The notes under the pieces are model-generated. The model was not told the origin of the DNA and did no database searches. It saw only the letters and a program-made list of their open reading frames with translations. The position numbers and the translations under genes are program-made. From contig GG697236.1 of the NCBI GenBank assembly GCA_009387755.1, forward strand, positions 1-50,717: 50,717 nt of DNA, given 5' to 3'. Shown here in pieces: positions 17,494-26,462 of the stretch. Numbering within the stretch: position 1 is the stretch's first letter; each line of letters begins with the position of its first letter. The DNA comes from Candidatus Micrarchaeum acidiphilum ARMAN-2. GTDB taxonomy: Archaea > Micrarchaeota > Micrarchaeia > Micrarchaeales > Micrarchaeaceae.

Positions 17494-17757
17494 TTAAAGT
17501 GTATCCTGCGCCGCCGACGCTATTATCATAGCGGCTGCGCCTACTCTTTTGACATTCCTCTTCTTGGCGTATCTGAAAGACTGCATTGTGTACTCCGCCA
17601 TCCTGTCCGCCAGTATTTCCTTCAGGGCCACTTCTGCAGTTGCATCTGCTTCTCCTCCGCCGCTCTCGAGGATTTTAAAGAGCTCTTCAAAGCTGGCATC
17701 TTTAAGGGCTTCGCTCGCAGCCCTCTTAGCCCGCTTGGCTAGCTCCTGGCATTCCAT
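17494..17757 (-). CDS. Unrecognised small helical protein
   Basis: 87 residues from ATG 17757, chosen because GGTGGGGGG lies just upstream; the longer frame to 17796 would translate through this ribosome site. The protein is helical: MECQELAKRAKRAASEALKD, then an acidic Gly-rich turn (ESGGGEADATAEVAL), then RMAEYTMQSFRYAKKRNVKRVGAAAMIIASAAQDTL with a mildly hydrophobic end. No family recognised. It stands alone between tRNA-Gly and the glycosyltransferase, with its own AT-rich promoter region (TTTAAATATG about 17833). Confidence 0.6.
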   Translation of the reverse strand: MECQELAKRAKRAASEALKDASFEELFKILESGGGEADATAEVALKEILADRMAEYTMQSFRYAKKRNVKRVGAAAMIIASAAQDTL

Positions 17758-17894
17758 TTTCCCCCCACCAATGGATTTTTGCATGGCATCCACCATTTCA
17801 AAGTTATTTTGAATTTATTCATATTTAAACTTTTTGCGGAATTTTCTAATATATATTTAGATTAATTGCGAACAGCTTAAAAAGATGCTGCATA

Positions 17895-18965
17895 TTACCT
17901 AAGCGCGTACGTCCTGCCGCGCCACTGTATGCTGCGCATCCTCCTAGCAACAACAAGGTTCACGAAGTATATCGCCTCGACAAGCAAGTATATCGGGACT
18001 ATGCCGGGGTCCGCCCTACCTGCTCTCTTGCATGCCTTGCCAATGCCTATTGCACCTGGCAGCAAAAACACCAAATACAGCGGCGATACCAGTGCCGAAA
18101 GAATAACTCCAGACCAGAAAAGCAGTATGTTCCCTGCGTAGAAAATTATCCCGTACTTGAAAAGCTTTCTGTTGCCCAGTATGGAAAGCGCAGTCTGCCT
18201 GTTTGACCATTCGAAGAACTTTGCAAAGCTGTCATCTGAATTGACCTTTACCGCGGCTTTTTTGGCGTAATATATGCCGAGCCCCCTGCGCTTTGCCTCC
18301 TTAGTCACCGCTATGTCATCTGACACAGAGCTTCGCATGCGCTTCCTAAGCGCGGAGTCGGCAAACCCGCTCCTGAACGCCATCGAGCCGCCCCAGGCGA
18401 ACCTGGTAATCTCTGATTCCATGAGACCGTTGCCTACGAATCCCCACAGCATTTTCACCTTTGACCAGAATCCTCCTACAGGGTTGAACAAAGGGAACGT
18501 CGTCGAAACGCCCACGCCGGGATCGGAAAGCGGCCTGACCAGCTCCTCCAGCCACGATTCCGAGAAAAGGCAGTCCGAATCCGCAATTACGTAGACGTCT
18601 GCGTTCCCAAATTTTTTGAATGCGCTTAGTATGGCGTTGACCTTGCCGCTGCAGCTCTTGCACTTCCTCCCTGCAATTATATGGCTTATGCCTGCCTTCT
18701 TCAAGTATTCAACTGCGGGGTCGTCCGCGCTGTCTACGACCGCCACGACCTTGTATCTTCCGTACTTCTGCGATGCAAGGGAATTAAGATTGTCCTGCAG
18801 GGTTATGTCCACGCCCCGGCACGGAAGTATGACAAGTACGTATGGCCTGTAATCCTCATCCGAGCCCTTATTATCTCGGTCTGTTCGCCTGAACGCGTTG
18901 AGCGCAATCAGGCCGAGCCAAATGAGCGAGAGAAAGGCGCTATAACCAAGCAGCTCCAGGTTCAA
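17895..18965 (-). CDS. Membrane family 2 glycosyltransferase, ceramide-glucosyltransferase-like (GT21)
   Basis: 356 residues: one N-terminal membrane helix (5-24), a GT-A domain, then two to three helices near the C-terminus (272-345). The nucleotide-sugar motif is ADSD (128-131), the acceptor region holds GGSMAFR (192-198) and DDIAVTKEAKRRG (216-228). The ending QWRGRTY (347-353) is typical of GT21/HpnI-type enzymes. The usual QxxRW motif appears only as RQTALS, a deviation. It would add a sugar to a membrane lipid carrier on the cytoplasmic side. The gene lies 9 bp after the aminopeptidase stop. Confidence 0.8.
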   Translation of the reverse strand: MNLELLGYSAFLSLIWLGLIALNAFRRTDRDNKGSDEDYRPYVLVILPCRGVDITLQDNLNSLASQKYGRYKVVAVVDSADDPAVEYLKKAGISHIIAGRKCKSCSGKVNAILSAFKKFGNADVYVIADSDCLFSESWLEELVRPLSDPGVGVSTTFPLFNPVGGFWSKVKMLWGFVGNGLMESEITRFAWGGSMAFRSGFADSALRKRMRSSVSDDIAVTKEAKRRGLGIYYAKKAAVKVNSDDSFAKFFEWSNRQTALSILGNRKLFKYGIIFYAGNILLFWSGVILSALVSPLYLVFLLPGAIGIGKACKRAGRADPGIVPIYLLVEAIYFVNLVVARRMRSIQWRGRTYALR

Positions 18966-18974
18966 GCAAACTAC

Positions 18975-21515
18975 CTACGATATGCCGTTGGCATCCATAA
19001 ACTTTATGTTGGCGTCTATCCGCTCGATGGTGTCCTTAACTGCCATTCTTGTTTCGTCGGTTATGTTGCCCTTCTTGGAAACCAGCGCCATAAAAGACTT
19101 CCTGTCGCTTGGGCTGCATATGTATGCGAGGTTCTTGACGTACCTTGGCATCATGTGCGCGCTTCCGCCGCTGTACCTGTCCATAAGCTTCTTCCAGTTT
19201 GCAACCGTCCATTCGAGCAGCACATCTCTGCACGCAGGGTTTCCCGATTCTATCGCCGGTATCGCATAGGCATCCTGATACCTTACATCCTTCGACATCG
19301 AGAACTCGAGCGCCCTTTTGCCTATGGCAGGATCCTTAAATAGCGAAATTGCATGCATGAACCTGATCTTCTCGTCAGGGACCGTGGCAGACCTGTATTT
19401 CTCGACAAACTCGTCATACTCCTTCTTGCCTCCGTTCCACGCAATGGTGGTGTAGACCGCGCTCCTTATGTCGGAGTCTATCTCCCTCCCTTTCGTGGAC
19501 TGCTCCTTGTAGAGCCTCCTAGCGGTGGATACCGTCATGTTGTCGCCGAGCATGCCCAGATAGGATATGGCAGATGCGCGCTCCATCCTTATAGTGTTTG
19601 AGTCCGTAGCTCTCCTGTTCCAGCCGAGCTTCTTCAGTACCGTCCTGTGGTACTTCATGCTAACTTCTGCAACCCTGTCAAAGCCCTTCCTGCCGTAAGT
19701 CATGACGAAAAGCCATCCAAGGTGCGAAGACACCCCCGAGCTAAGAGGATAGTCTGCATCCATGCAGTATTTGTCTACAAAGTCAAGATACCCTGCCATG
19801 GGTTTCCTGCCGGATCTGACAAGCGCGAACAGGTCGTTTTCTATTCCCCAGCTGTCTACGCCATGGATCTTGCCCTCCCTTATGGCGTAACCAAGGCCAT
19901 CAAGCATCTGGTCAGGGTAATTCACCCTGTACAAATAGTGCTGCCCTAAGTTGAGCTTTATCCAGTCGCTCTGCCCTGCCTTTAGCCTGAACTCCTCTCC
20001 TGACATGAAGGCGTATCCGGGCCTTGACCCTGACTTTGTCACGAAGTGCAGCGGCAGCGGCCACCTTTTGTCCTTGTCCGGCGTTGTCCCGTGTATGACG
20101 AATCTGTCCTGCCGCAGCAGGTATGCATCCTTGCCGACCGAGACCTTAACAATCGGATAGCCGGGCTTTTCTATCCAGTACTTGGCGAACCCGCCCGGGC
20201 TATACTTTGCGGGCTTGGAATTTTTTGCCACTGAATTCCATAGGTCCGCGCCTTCGGCGTTGGAATAAGAATGCGCCTTCAGGTAGCCGTGCAGCCCCTT
20301 CCTAAAAGCCGAGCTCCCGACAAAATCTTCAAGCATGTGCAGCACAGTGCCCCCCTTCTCATAGCTTATCCCGTCAAATATGCTGTTTATTTCGCCGGGT
20401 GTCTTTACGTCCACGCTTATCGGATGGGTTGCCCTGGTGCCGTCATCGCTGAACGCGGTCGCTATGACCTCGTCGAAATACTGCGAGCGGATGTTCCATT
20501 CCGGAAACGCGCTGTCAACCGCCTTGTAGCTCATGAATGTTGCGAAACTCTCGTTCAGCCACAGGTCGTTCCACCATTTCATCGTTACAAGGTCGCCGAA
20601 CCACTGGTGTGCCAGCTCGTGCGCCACAGTTACTGCAATGTTCTGCCTTACCGCAGCCGATACGCTGTTCTCGTCGGCCAGCAGATCGGCTTCCCTGAAG
20701 GTTATGGCGCCCCAGTTTTCCATCGCGCCGGCGCTAAAGTCAGGCACGGCAATAAGGTCGACCTTCGGCAGCGGATATTTTATTCCAAAATAATCCTCGT
20801 AAAACGCTATGAACTTCTTGGCGAACGGCAGCGCGAGCCTGGCAAGTCCGCCCTTGCCTTCAACTGCCCTCACGCCTATGTCCAGCTTGCCGAGCTTTCC
20901 TGATATCTTGTCGAATTTTCCCACTCCGAGATAAACAAGATACGTCGACATCCTCGGTGTCGGCTGGAATGAAACCGTCTTTCTTCCGTCCTCAGAATCC
21001 TTTACCGATTTAACAGGCATGTTTGAGATTGCTTCCATGTCCTTGTCGACCACTATGCTTATCTCGAACACCGCTTTCATGTCCGGCTGGTCGAAGCACG
21101 GGAAGGCGGCCCTTGCGTCTGCAGGCTCAAACTGCGAGCTCAGCATCCATCGCTCCTTGCCGTCAAATTCATATCTGCTGCGGTAAAACCCGTACATGCC
21201 ATCGTTGTTGGAGCCCTCGAAAGCGATCTCCAGCTCTGCAGAGCCTGCATACTTCTTTGAAAAGTAGAACGTGGCCGTCTCGCTCTTTTTGTCCATCTTT
21301 ATCCTTGCGGTCTCAGCATTGCCGCCCTGCAACACCCTTGCAGACTTTATTGTGATCTCCTTGGAATTCAGCGCTATGCTGCTTACGGCCTTTTCAATCC
21401 TGAGCCTTATCGTTTCTCTGCCTTTGAACTTAAATGTGCCCATGTCGGTTACAAAAAGTATACTGTAAAGCTCGGGCACTACGTTGCGATCAAACCTCAT
21501 ATAATTGCTTCCCAT
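18975..21515 (-). CDS. M1 family zinc aminopeptidase (tricorn factor F2/F3-like)
   Basis: 846 residues, full length. GAMENWG (263-269) is the exopeptidase motif and the zinc site is HELAHQWFGD (His299, Glu300, His303) with Glu322 in WLNESFAT. It is cytoplasmic, with no signal peptide. Family members in archaea (tricorn-interacting factors) trim peptides released by the proteasome or tricorn. N-terminal saddle domain 1-200, helical C-terminal domain from about 530. No tricorn or proteasome gene is in the window. Upstream gap to the HerA-like gene is about 135 bp. Confidence 0.95.
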   Translation of the reverse strand: MGSNYMRFDRNVVPELYSILFVTDMGTFKFKGRETIRLRIEKAVSSIALNSKEITIKSARVLQGGNAETARIKMDKKSETATFYFSKKYAGSAELEIAFEGSNNDGMYGFYRSRYEFDGKERWMLSSQFEPADARAAFPCFDQPDMKAVFEISIVVDKDMEAISNMPVKSVKDSEDGRKTVSFQPTPRMSTYLVYLGVGKFDKISGKLGKLDIGVRAVEGKGGLARLALPFAKKFIAFYEDYFGIKYPLPKVDLIAVPDFSAGAMENWGAITFREADLLADENSVSAAVRQNIAVTVAHELAHQWFGDLVTMKWWNDLWLNESFATFMSYKAVDSAFPEWNIRSQYFDEVIATAFSDDGTRATHPISVDVKTPGEINSIFDGISYEKGGTVLHMLEDFVGSSAFRKGLHGYLKAHSYSNAEGADLWNSVAKNSKPAKYSPGGFAKYWIEKPGYPIVKVSVGKDAYLLRQDRFVIHGTTPDKDKRWPLPLHFVTKSGSRPGYAFMSGEEFRLKAGQSDWIKLNLGQHYLYRVNYPDQMLDGLGYAIREGKIHGVDSWGIENDLFALVRSGRKPMAGYLDFVDKYCMDADYPLSSGVSSHLGWLFVMTYGRKGFDRVAEVSMKYHRTVLKKLGWNRRATDSNTIRMERASAISYLGMLGDNMTVSTARRLYKEQSTKGREIDSDIRSAVYTTIAWNGGKKEYDEFVEKYRSATVPDEKIRFMHAISLFKDPAIGKRALEFSMSKDVRYQDAYAIPAIESGNPACRDVLLEWTVANWKKLMDRYSGGSAHMMPRYVKNLAYICSPSDRKSFMALVSKKGNITDETRMAVKDTIERIDANIKFMDANGIS

Positions 21516-21650
21516 CCGTTTCCCCCGCTGCGGGCTCCTGGCGCAAGACTAAGGAGCCTAGCCAGCCGCCAGCTGATAAATATCTGTAATCTAATTTATA
21601 TATTTTTGCACAATGCCTTCAAACTGTGGCATGTCCAGCGCGCAGTGCAG

Positions 21651-23216
21651 CTATCCCACCTGAACCCTGTGCCCCAGCATTGCAGCAAAATCTGCAAACG
21701 ACACTGCGTCAAGAAGGTAAAGCTTCACGTTGCCTCCTTTTCTGAGCACTATCCTGTACATCGGCAAGTGCACAGCGCCTTCAAAATAAAGCTTGCATCC
21801 GGGGAAAGCGGCCGCAGCCGCCTCTGAAACCTTATCCCGCCTCGCCTTTGAAACCAGCGCCCCGCTGGAGATGTCAACGTTTTCGGTTTCTGGCACCGAT
21901 GCCAAGGCAAGGCCGAGGTTGTCCTTTATGCCGTACTTGCCCTTGCTGTAAGCAACAAGGCCCCTGCCTTCAAGCCTGTCCAGCTCCCTTGCCGCCTTTG
22001 CCACTTCGATTCCTGAAAGCTTGGCAGCCTTTTCAGGGGCAAGCCTGCCGTAAGCCCGCAGGGCGTAGAGCAGCTTGTCGTCTTCTTTTCGGGAAGGTAT
22101 GCGCGCTTTTACTCCAAAGTCGTAAATGCGCAGGCGTTTTCCGGGCACAACCGCAATGCCGTTGCCGTCCATGAACGCGTAACGCTCCTTGTAGACTGTT
22201 TTCTTCTTGGTAGGGACAAGTATCCTGACCTTTTCAAGAGGCAGGTAAACCTCGTCTACCGAGTCAACGCTGTAGTGCTTGAATATGCCCATCCCCTGCG
22301 CGGCCTTCCTCTCGGCAAAAGCCTTGGCCTCATCGATTCCGTGCCTTCTGCAGAACACGTTTATCGAAGCCGAGCCGCCTGCCTTCTCCCTGCCGCCAGC
22401 CCTGGCGCCTGCCCTGCCTTTTATGCTTCCTATTATCCTTGCAAGGTCTATCTGGCCCTGCGACATGCTAACGCCGGGCGTAACTCCTATGTGTTGCGCG
22501 GACCTTGCCTTCACCTTTATTGCACCCTGATGGCCTATGCCGAACGGCAGAAACTCGCCCGGGCCGAGGCCGACTATCTTCTCTGCATCCCTCTTGCTGT
22601 CAAAAAGTATGTCTATGGCCGATATGTCGTTTTCTATTGTCAGCTTGCCTATGAAGCCGTAGGAGCACTGCGAAAGCACGTTCTTGCTTATATTGGCAGG
22701 CCTTTGCGTTGCAACGAGAAGCCCGATGCCCCTCTTCCTGCCGCGCACGCTTATCTCCTCTATTATGTTGCCGCCCTTGTGGATCACCTGCGGCACGAAC
22801 ATGTCGGCTTCCTCTATTATTACAAGGTACGGCTTCCTAAGCCTCTCCTCGGTTTCGTAAAGCGCCGAAAGCAAGGAGTTTACAGCGCCTATCTTGTCGA
22901 CTGCGTCAGACACGTCGAATATTATGGGCACGCCGAACTCTATGCTGCTGCCGACCACTGCGCTATAGTCTGCGTCAAGTCCCAGATCTGCGCCAGGCTC
23001 GTTTGATATCCATATTGCCTTGAAAAGGCTCTTCAGGCTCCTGTACTCGCCTTCAGTATCTATCACGGCGAACGGCAGGCCGAGCTTCCCAAGCTCCTCG
23101 GCTATGACGCCGACAAGGAAGGATTTTCCGGAGCCGCTCTGGCCTATTATGCAGCACCTGCCTGTCATGACCTGCTGGGCGTCTATGTCAACGCCCTCTG
23201 CTATGTTGATCTCCAC
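21651..23216 (-). CDS. HerA/DUF87-type ATPase with C-terminal winged helix
   Basis: 521 residues. Walker A is GQSGSGKS (25-32), the TEGEYRS segment follows, Walker B is VIIEEADMF and the sensor region is RGRKRGIGLLVATQRP. No HAS-barrel precedes the ATPase, unlike canonical HerA. After the ATPase there is a mixed region and a likely winged helix (about 375-430: LLYALRAYGRLAPEKAAKLSGIEVAKAARELDRLEGRGLVAY). DUF87 ATPases translocate DNA or act in partition or conjugation-like processes. No nurA neighbour here, so a role distinct from end resection is likely. A SpoIIM-like membrane gene lies 38 bp upstream on the same strand. Confidence 0.8.
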   Translation of the reverse strand: MEINIAEGVDIDAQQVMTGRCCIIGQSGSGKSFLVGVIAEELGKLGLPFAVIDTEGEYRSLKSLFKAIWISNEPGADLGLDADYSAVVGSSIEFGVPIIFDVSDAVDKIGAVNSLLSALYETEERLRKPYLVIIEEADMFVPQVIHKGGNIIEEISVRGRKRGIGLLVATQRPANISKNVLSQCSYGFIGKLTIENDISAIDILFDSKRDAEKIVGLGPGEFLPFGIGHQGAIKVKARSAQHIGVTPGVSMSQGQIDLARIIGSIKGRAGARAGGREKAGGSASINVFCRRHGIDEAKAFAERKAAQGMGIFKHYSVDSVDEVYLPLEKVRILVPTKKKTVYKERYAFMDGNGIAVVPGKRLRIYDFGVKARIPSRKEDDKLLYALRAYGRLAPEKAAKLSGIEVAKAARELDRLEGRGLVAYSKGKYGIKDNLGLALASVPETENVDISSGALVSKARRDKVSEAAAAAFPGCKLYFEGAVHLPMYRIVLRKGGNVKLYLLDAVSFADFAAMLGHRVQVG

Positions 23217-23254
23217 GTTTTTATCTATAGCAAAAAAGAGTTATAAATTGTTGG

Positions 23255-24094
23255 TTAGCCGCGCCTGAAGAATTCGAAATGCCTTCCGGCAAGGTAGGCT
23301 ATGCCTATTACTATGAAGAACGGAATCCACATGCCGAACGCATACAGCGGATTGACGCTCTCAAGCTTTATCTCGGCAGACTCGAAAGTCGCGGCAACCG
23401 CCAGCTCTATTGCAACAAATATCCAGACAAAAATCGCTGACCTTAGCTCCATCCTGAATGTCCTGTTGAGCCCTGCCCTGAAAAGCATTATGCTCTCAGC
23501 GAACGCTATGGCATAGGCAGGAAGCTCAAGCCAGGTAGAAGGAACCGCAAGCAGAGAAACCATGACAAGCGCGCCAGGCAGCGAGTAGGACACGCCTATC
23601 GCACCTATTGTAAGCGAAGTGCCCGCAATGGAGAAAAGGAACATCACGGCGCCGAAAAGCGGAACGAACTCAAGAGTGGCTATGCCGAAGTTGTGCGCAA
23701 ATATTGTGCCCAGCGTGCCGAAGTACGACTGTGAGTCAACCTGCGATTTGAGCTGGTTGTAAGAAGAAAGCAGAGTGCTTACCGCGCTGCTTGGCAGGTG
23801 TATGCTGCTCAGCGCGAATATGAGTATGAGTTCTATCACGAAAAGTATCACTGCAGTGTTCCTGAGCTTTATGTTGTGCTCCAGATTGCTGCTGTATCCT
23901 CCGCGCGGCAGGACCGGCATCGGTACCGCGGCAATAGGCGCCTCATCCATCGCGGCCTTCCTGGCAGCTCTCGGCTTGCTCTTGGCATACGCGCGTTTTG
24001 GCCCGGCTGCGCGCTTTGCTGTGCGGACATTTCTTGCTGAGGCCCTGCCCCGTCTTTTCCGGTAGGCAGCCTCTTTGCGCTTTTTTTCAGCCAT
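23255..24094 (-). CDS. SpoIIM/DUF95 family membrane protein with basic N-terminal extension
   Basis: 279 residues. Residues 1-50 are extremely Lys/Arg/Ala-rich (RKRRGRASARNVR...) and could bind nucleic acid or acidic lipids; residues 79-275 hold about five to six membrane helices. The SpoIIM pattern is seen in IFAHNFGIATLEFVPLFG and VPSTWLELPAYAIAFAES. DUF95 proteins are widespread in archaea with unclear function. Co-oriented with the HerA-like ATPase 38 bp downstream, so a membrane-ATPase pair is possible. Confidence 0.75.
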   Translation of the reverse strand: MAEKKRKEAAYRKRRGRASARNVRTAKRAAGPKRAYAKSKPRAARKAAMDEAPIAAVPMPVLPRGGYSSNLEHNIKLRNTAVILFVIELILIFALSSIHLPSSAVSTLLSSYNQLKSQVDSQSYFGTLGTIFAHNFGIATLEFVPLFGAVMFLFSIAGTSLTIGAIGVSYSLPGALVMVSLLAVPSTWLELPAYAIAFAESIMLFRAGLNRTFRMELRSAIFVWIFVAIELAVAATFESAEIKLESVNPLYAFGMWIPFFIVIGIAYLAGRHFEFFRRG

Positions 24095-24161
24095 AAATAG
24101 GAATCTGTATCTAAATCTATTTATTAGTTAGGAAATATTACATTACTATATTACTATAATT

Positions 24162-24188
24162 GCTGCTGCTTAACAGCTCGGCAGCAGC
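24162..24188. repeat. Perfect 8-bp inverted repeat in the divergent promoter region
   Basis: GCTGCTGC (24162-24169) and GCAGCAGC (24181-24188) enclose an 11-base loop. It lies in the AT-rich gap between the divergent SpoIIM-like and HAD genes, 45 bases before the HAD start, so it could be an operator or form a hairpin in the HAD leader. Confidence 0.4.
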
Positions 24189-24232
24189 GGCTTTCTCTAC
24201 ATGGAACAATATTTCAAAAACGAGGCATTGTC

Positions 24233-24871
24233 ATGATAAAAGGCGTAGCGTTCGACCTCGACGGCACACTGATAGATTCCGTCGGAATTTATTCATCATC
24301 GCTATCTGATGTGCTCAATTCTATGGGCATGCACGCCAGTGTGGAGCAGATAATGCCCTACATAGGCCTTCCGCTTGAGGACATGCTGGACAGGATGTTC
24401 AGGATAACAGATAAGGCAGAGATATCCGAGATACGCGCAAGGAGGGATGCAATAATCGCAAGGAACATACGCAACATACACGTTTTCCCAGAAGCAATGC
24501 CAACGCTGCGCAGCCTCAGGTCAGAGGGCATGCGCCTTGCCATCGTGACGAGCTCCAGCTCCAATTTTGTGTCGCTGGTAGACTCAGAGTTCAAGATAGC
24601 CTCTATGGTTGATGCAGTTGTCACAAGGGACAACGTGGCAAGGATGAAGCCGAATCCAGATCCTTACATAAAGGCTTTTGGAGAGCTGTCCGTGAATGCG
24701 GAGGAAGGCATGGTGGTAGGAGACAGCGAGATCGCCGACATAGCGCCGGGGAAGGCAATAGGCGCAAAGACCGTTCTCGTTGCGAGGAGCGACAGGCCAA
24801 AGAGCGCTGCGGACTTCGTAGTTGGTGGTGTAGACAGAGTAATAGAAATAATAAAGGCGGGTCCTAAATGA
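24233..24871 (+). CDS. HAD-IA phosphatase, phosphoglycolate-phosphatase-like
   Basis: 212 residues. Motif I FDLDGTLIDS (residues 8-17), helical cap from about 18 to 80, motif II VTSSSS, motif III with Lys in RMKPNPDPY, and motif IV VVGDSEIADIAPGKAIG. Soluble phosphomonoesterase; the substrate is not predictable. Its stop overlaps the next start by 4 bp (ATGA), marking the beginning of a five-gene + strand operon up to 27813. Confidence 0.9.
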   Translation: MIKGVAFDLDGTLIDSVGIYSSSLSDVLNSMGMHASVEQIMPYIGLPLEDMLDRMFRITDKAEISEIRARRDAIIARNIRNIHVFPEAMPTLRSLRSEGMRLAIVTSSSSNFVSLVDSEFKIASMVDAVVTRDNVARMKPNPDPYIKAFGELSVNAEEGMVVGDSEIADIAPGKAIGAKTVLVARSDRPKSAADFVVGGVDRVIEIIKAGPK

Positions 24872-25533
24872 CAGAAAACATCGAAGAATACATAACAACG
24901 TCTGAAATGTCAAGGCTGGAAAGGGCCGCCGTAGAAAGGGGAACCACGATAAAGGAGCTCATGGAGAACGCCGGCGCGGCAGTGGCAAGGGAAGCCGCAG
25001 CAATGTCCGGAAGCCTTGAAGGCAAGCTTGTGATGGTATTTGCGGGCCCGGGCAACAACGGCGGCGACGGGATGGTGTCCGCAAGGCATCTGGCAGCGAT
25101 GCACTGCGGCGTTGTGCTAGTACTGCTGTCAAAGCCTGAGAAAATAAAGTCGGAGGAGGCAAGGGCCAACTTCGAGGCGCTTAATGGCATACCTAACGCA
25201 AGGATAGAGATAGCCGACAGCGAGGAGAAGGTTGCCAGCCTGGCCAAGGAATTCCCAATGCCCTACATAATCATAGACGCGATATTCGGCACAGGCGTGA
25301 AAGGAGAGCCTTCAGGCCAGTACGGCGCAGCCATAGAATTCATAAACCGCACCACGGCCATAAAAATAGCCGTGGACATACCGTCTGGTCTTGATCCTGA
25401 TACCGGGAAAACCGCGGAGACGTGTGTCAGGGCCGACGTGACCGTGGCGATGCATCGGGCCAAGCAAGGCATGAAGGGCAATGAGGCTTATACCGGCAGA
25501 GTCGTGGTCGCCGACATAGGGATAGGGAAATAA
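24868..25533 (+). CDS. nnrE: NAD(P)H-hydrate epimerase (YjeF N-terminal domain)
   Basis: 221 residues. GPGNNGGDGMVSARHL (about 56-71) is the family nucleotide-binding signature, and DAIFGTGVKGEPSGQY plus VDIPSGLDPDTGK complete the site. The enzyme epimerises damaged NAD(P)HX so it can be repaired. Only the epimerase domain is present; the C-terminal ADP/ATP-dependent dehydratase domain found in many bacterial and archaeal fusions is missing and would have to be elsewhere. Translationally coupled to the HAD gene. Confidence 0.92.
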   Translation: MTENIEEYITTSEMSRLERAAVERGTTIKELMENAGAAVAREAAAMSGSLEGKLVMVFAGPGNNGGDGMVSARHLAAMHCGVVLVLLSKPEKIKSEEARANFEALNGIPNARIEIADSEEKVASLAKEFPMPYIIIDAIFGTGVKGEPSGQYGAAIEFINRTTAIKIAVDIPSGLDPDTGKTAETCVRADVTVAMHRAKQGMKGNEAYTGRVVVADIGIGK

Positions 25534-25550
25534 ATTCAGCGAGGAAAAAC

Positions 25551-26438
25551 ATGCACATTGTGATATCAGTTCCGCTTGATCCAGGGCTTGCAGGAATGCT
25601 TGGCAAAAAGGGCTCGGAGAACGGAATAGCGTTCTACAACGGCTCGTTCCAGGACAGCACGATAGTGGCGCTGCAGCCCACAAGCATCGAGGATAAGTTC
25701 TACTCGATGCCGGAATCCATTCTGGTATCGGACGCGGTGCTGCTCAGCACCTCCGCGCTGGACAGGAAGTTCGGCGAGGCGCTCGTGGCCGCATCGCAGT
25801 CCGGAAAAAAAGTGCTGTTTACCGACGAAAACGAAATTAAAGGGATGGCGGCTTCTGCAGGAATGACTGATTTCGAGATCGTGTCAAGAGACTCTGTGCT
25901 GCTTAAGGTGCTGACGCTGCGCACGCGCAGCGAGGAAGGCAGCCCGATAATATATGTCGACAAGTCGTTTACGGTGAACGGGGTTGGCACGGTGGTTCTC
26001 GGCATCGTGCGCAGCGGGGTGCTGAAAGTCCATGACAAGCTGATCTGCGCCGATGGCACAGAGGCAGCAGTAAGAAGCATACAGAGCCAGGACCGTGATT
26101 TTCCGTCTGCGGGCCCCGGCACAAGGGTCGGCATAGCCCTCAAGGGCGTGCAGCCCTCGTCAATATCAAAGGGCGACGTGCTGTCGACAGAGCGCATAAG
26201 GCCGGCAGAAGAGATTGAATGCAAAATAAGGGCTTCAGGCATAGCGAAGGAGGAAATAAAGGAGGGCAAGGTGTATTCCATAGTTGCAAACTTCTTCCAC
26301 ACCAGCGCAAAGGTTATTAGCATTAAGGGCGAAACAATAGCGATGAGGCTGGACAGGCCGATGCAGAGGATTCCTGGAGATCGTGCGCTTCTTTTCAGGG
26401 ATGCGCCGCCGCGGGTTTTTGCCGGCATTGACCTTTAG
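25551..26438 (+). CDS. EF-Tu domain II/III protein lacking a G domain
   Basis: 295 residues. Residues 128-215 look like translation-factor domain II (FTVNGVGTVVLGIVRSGVLKVHDKL... and GTRVGIALKGVQPSSISKGDVLS) and 220-295 like a domain III beta barrel ending in RIPGDRALLFRDAP. The first 120 residues are only weakly GTPase-like: no GxxxxGK[S/T] P-loop and no NKxD are visible, although FTDENEI sits near where NKxD would be. Archaeal proteins of this type are related to SelB and EF-1A but cannot bind GTP in the usual way. Gene is preceded by GAGGA and is the third of the operon. Confidence 0.75.
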   Translation: MHIVISVPLDPGLAGMLGKKGSENGIAFYNGSFQDSTIVALQPTSIEDKFYSMPESILVSDAVLLSTSALDRKFGEALVAASQSGKKVLFTDENEIKGMAASAGMTDFEIVSRDSVLLKVLTLRTRSEEGSPIIYVDKSFTVNGVGTVVLGIVRSGVLKVHDKLICADGTEAAVRSIQSQDRDFPSAGPGTRVGIALKGVQPSSISKGDVLSTERIRPAEEIECKIRASGIAKEEIKEGKVYSIVANFFHTSAKVISIKGETIAMRLDRPMQRIPGDRALLFRDAPPRVFAGIDL

Positions 26439-26462
26439 CTTCGGCATCGAAAACGTGATCAA

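Noticed and set aside
18681-19343. 220-codon + strand frame opposite the glycosyltransferase and aminopeptidase genes
   Set aside because: Antisense shadow of well-supported enzymes, with no plausible domain.
22275-23006. 243-codon + strand frame opposite the HerA-like ATPase
   Set aside because: Antisense of the conserved ATPase motifs; the translation shows no domain.
25700-26428. 242-codon - strand frame opposite the EF-Tu-domain gene
   Set aside because: The + strand gene has clear translation-factor domains and belongs to a tight operon; the antisense frame has none.
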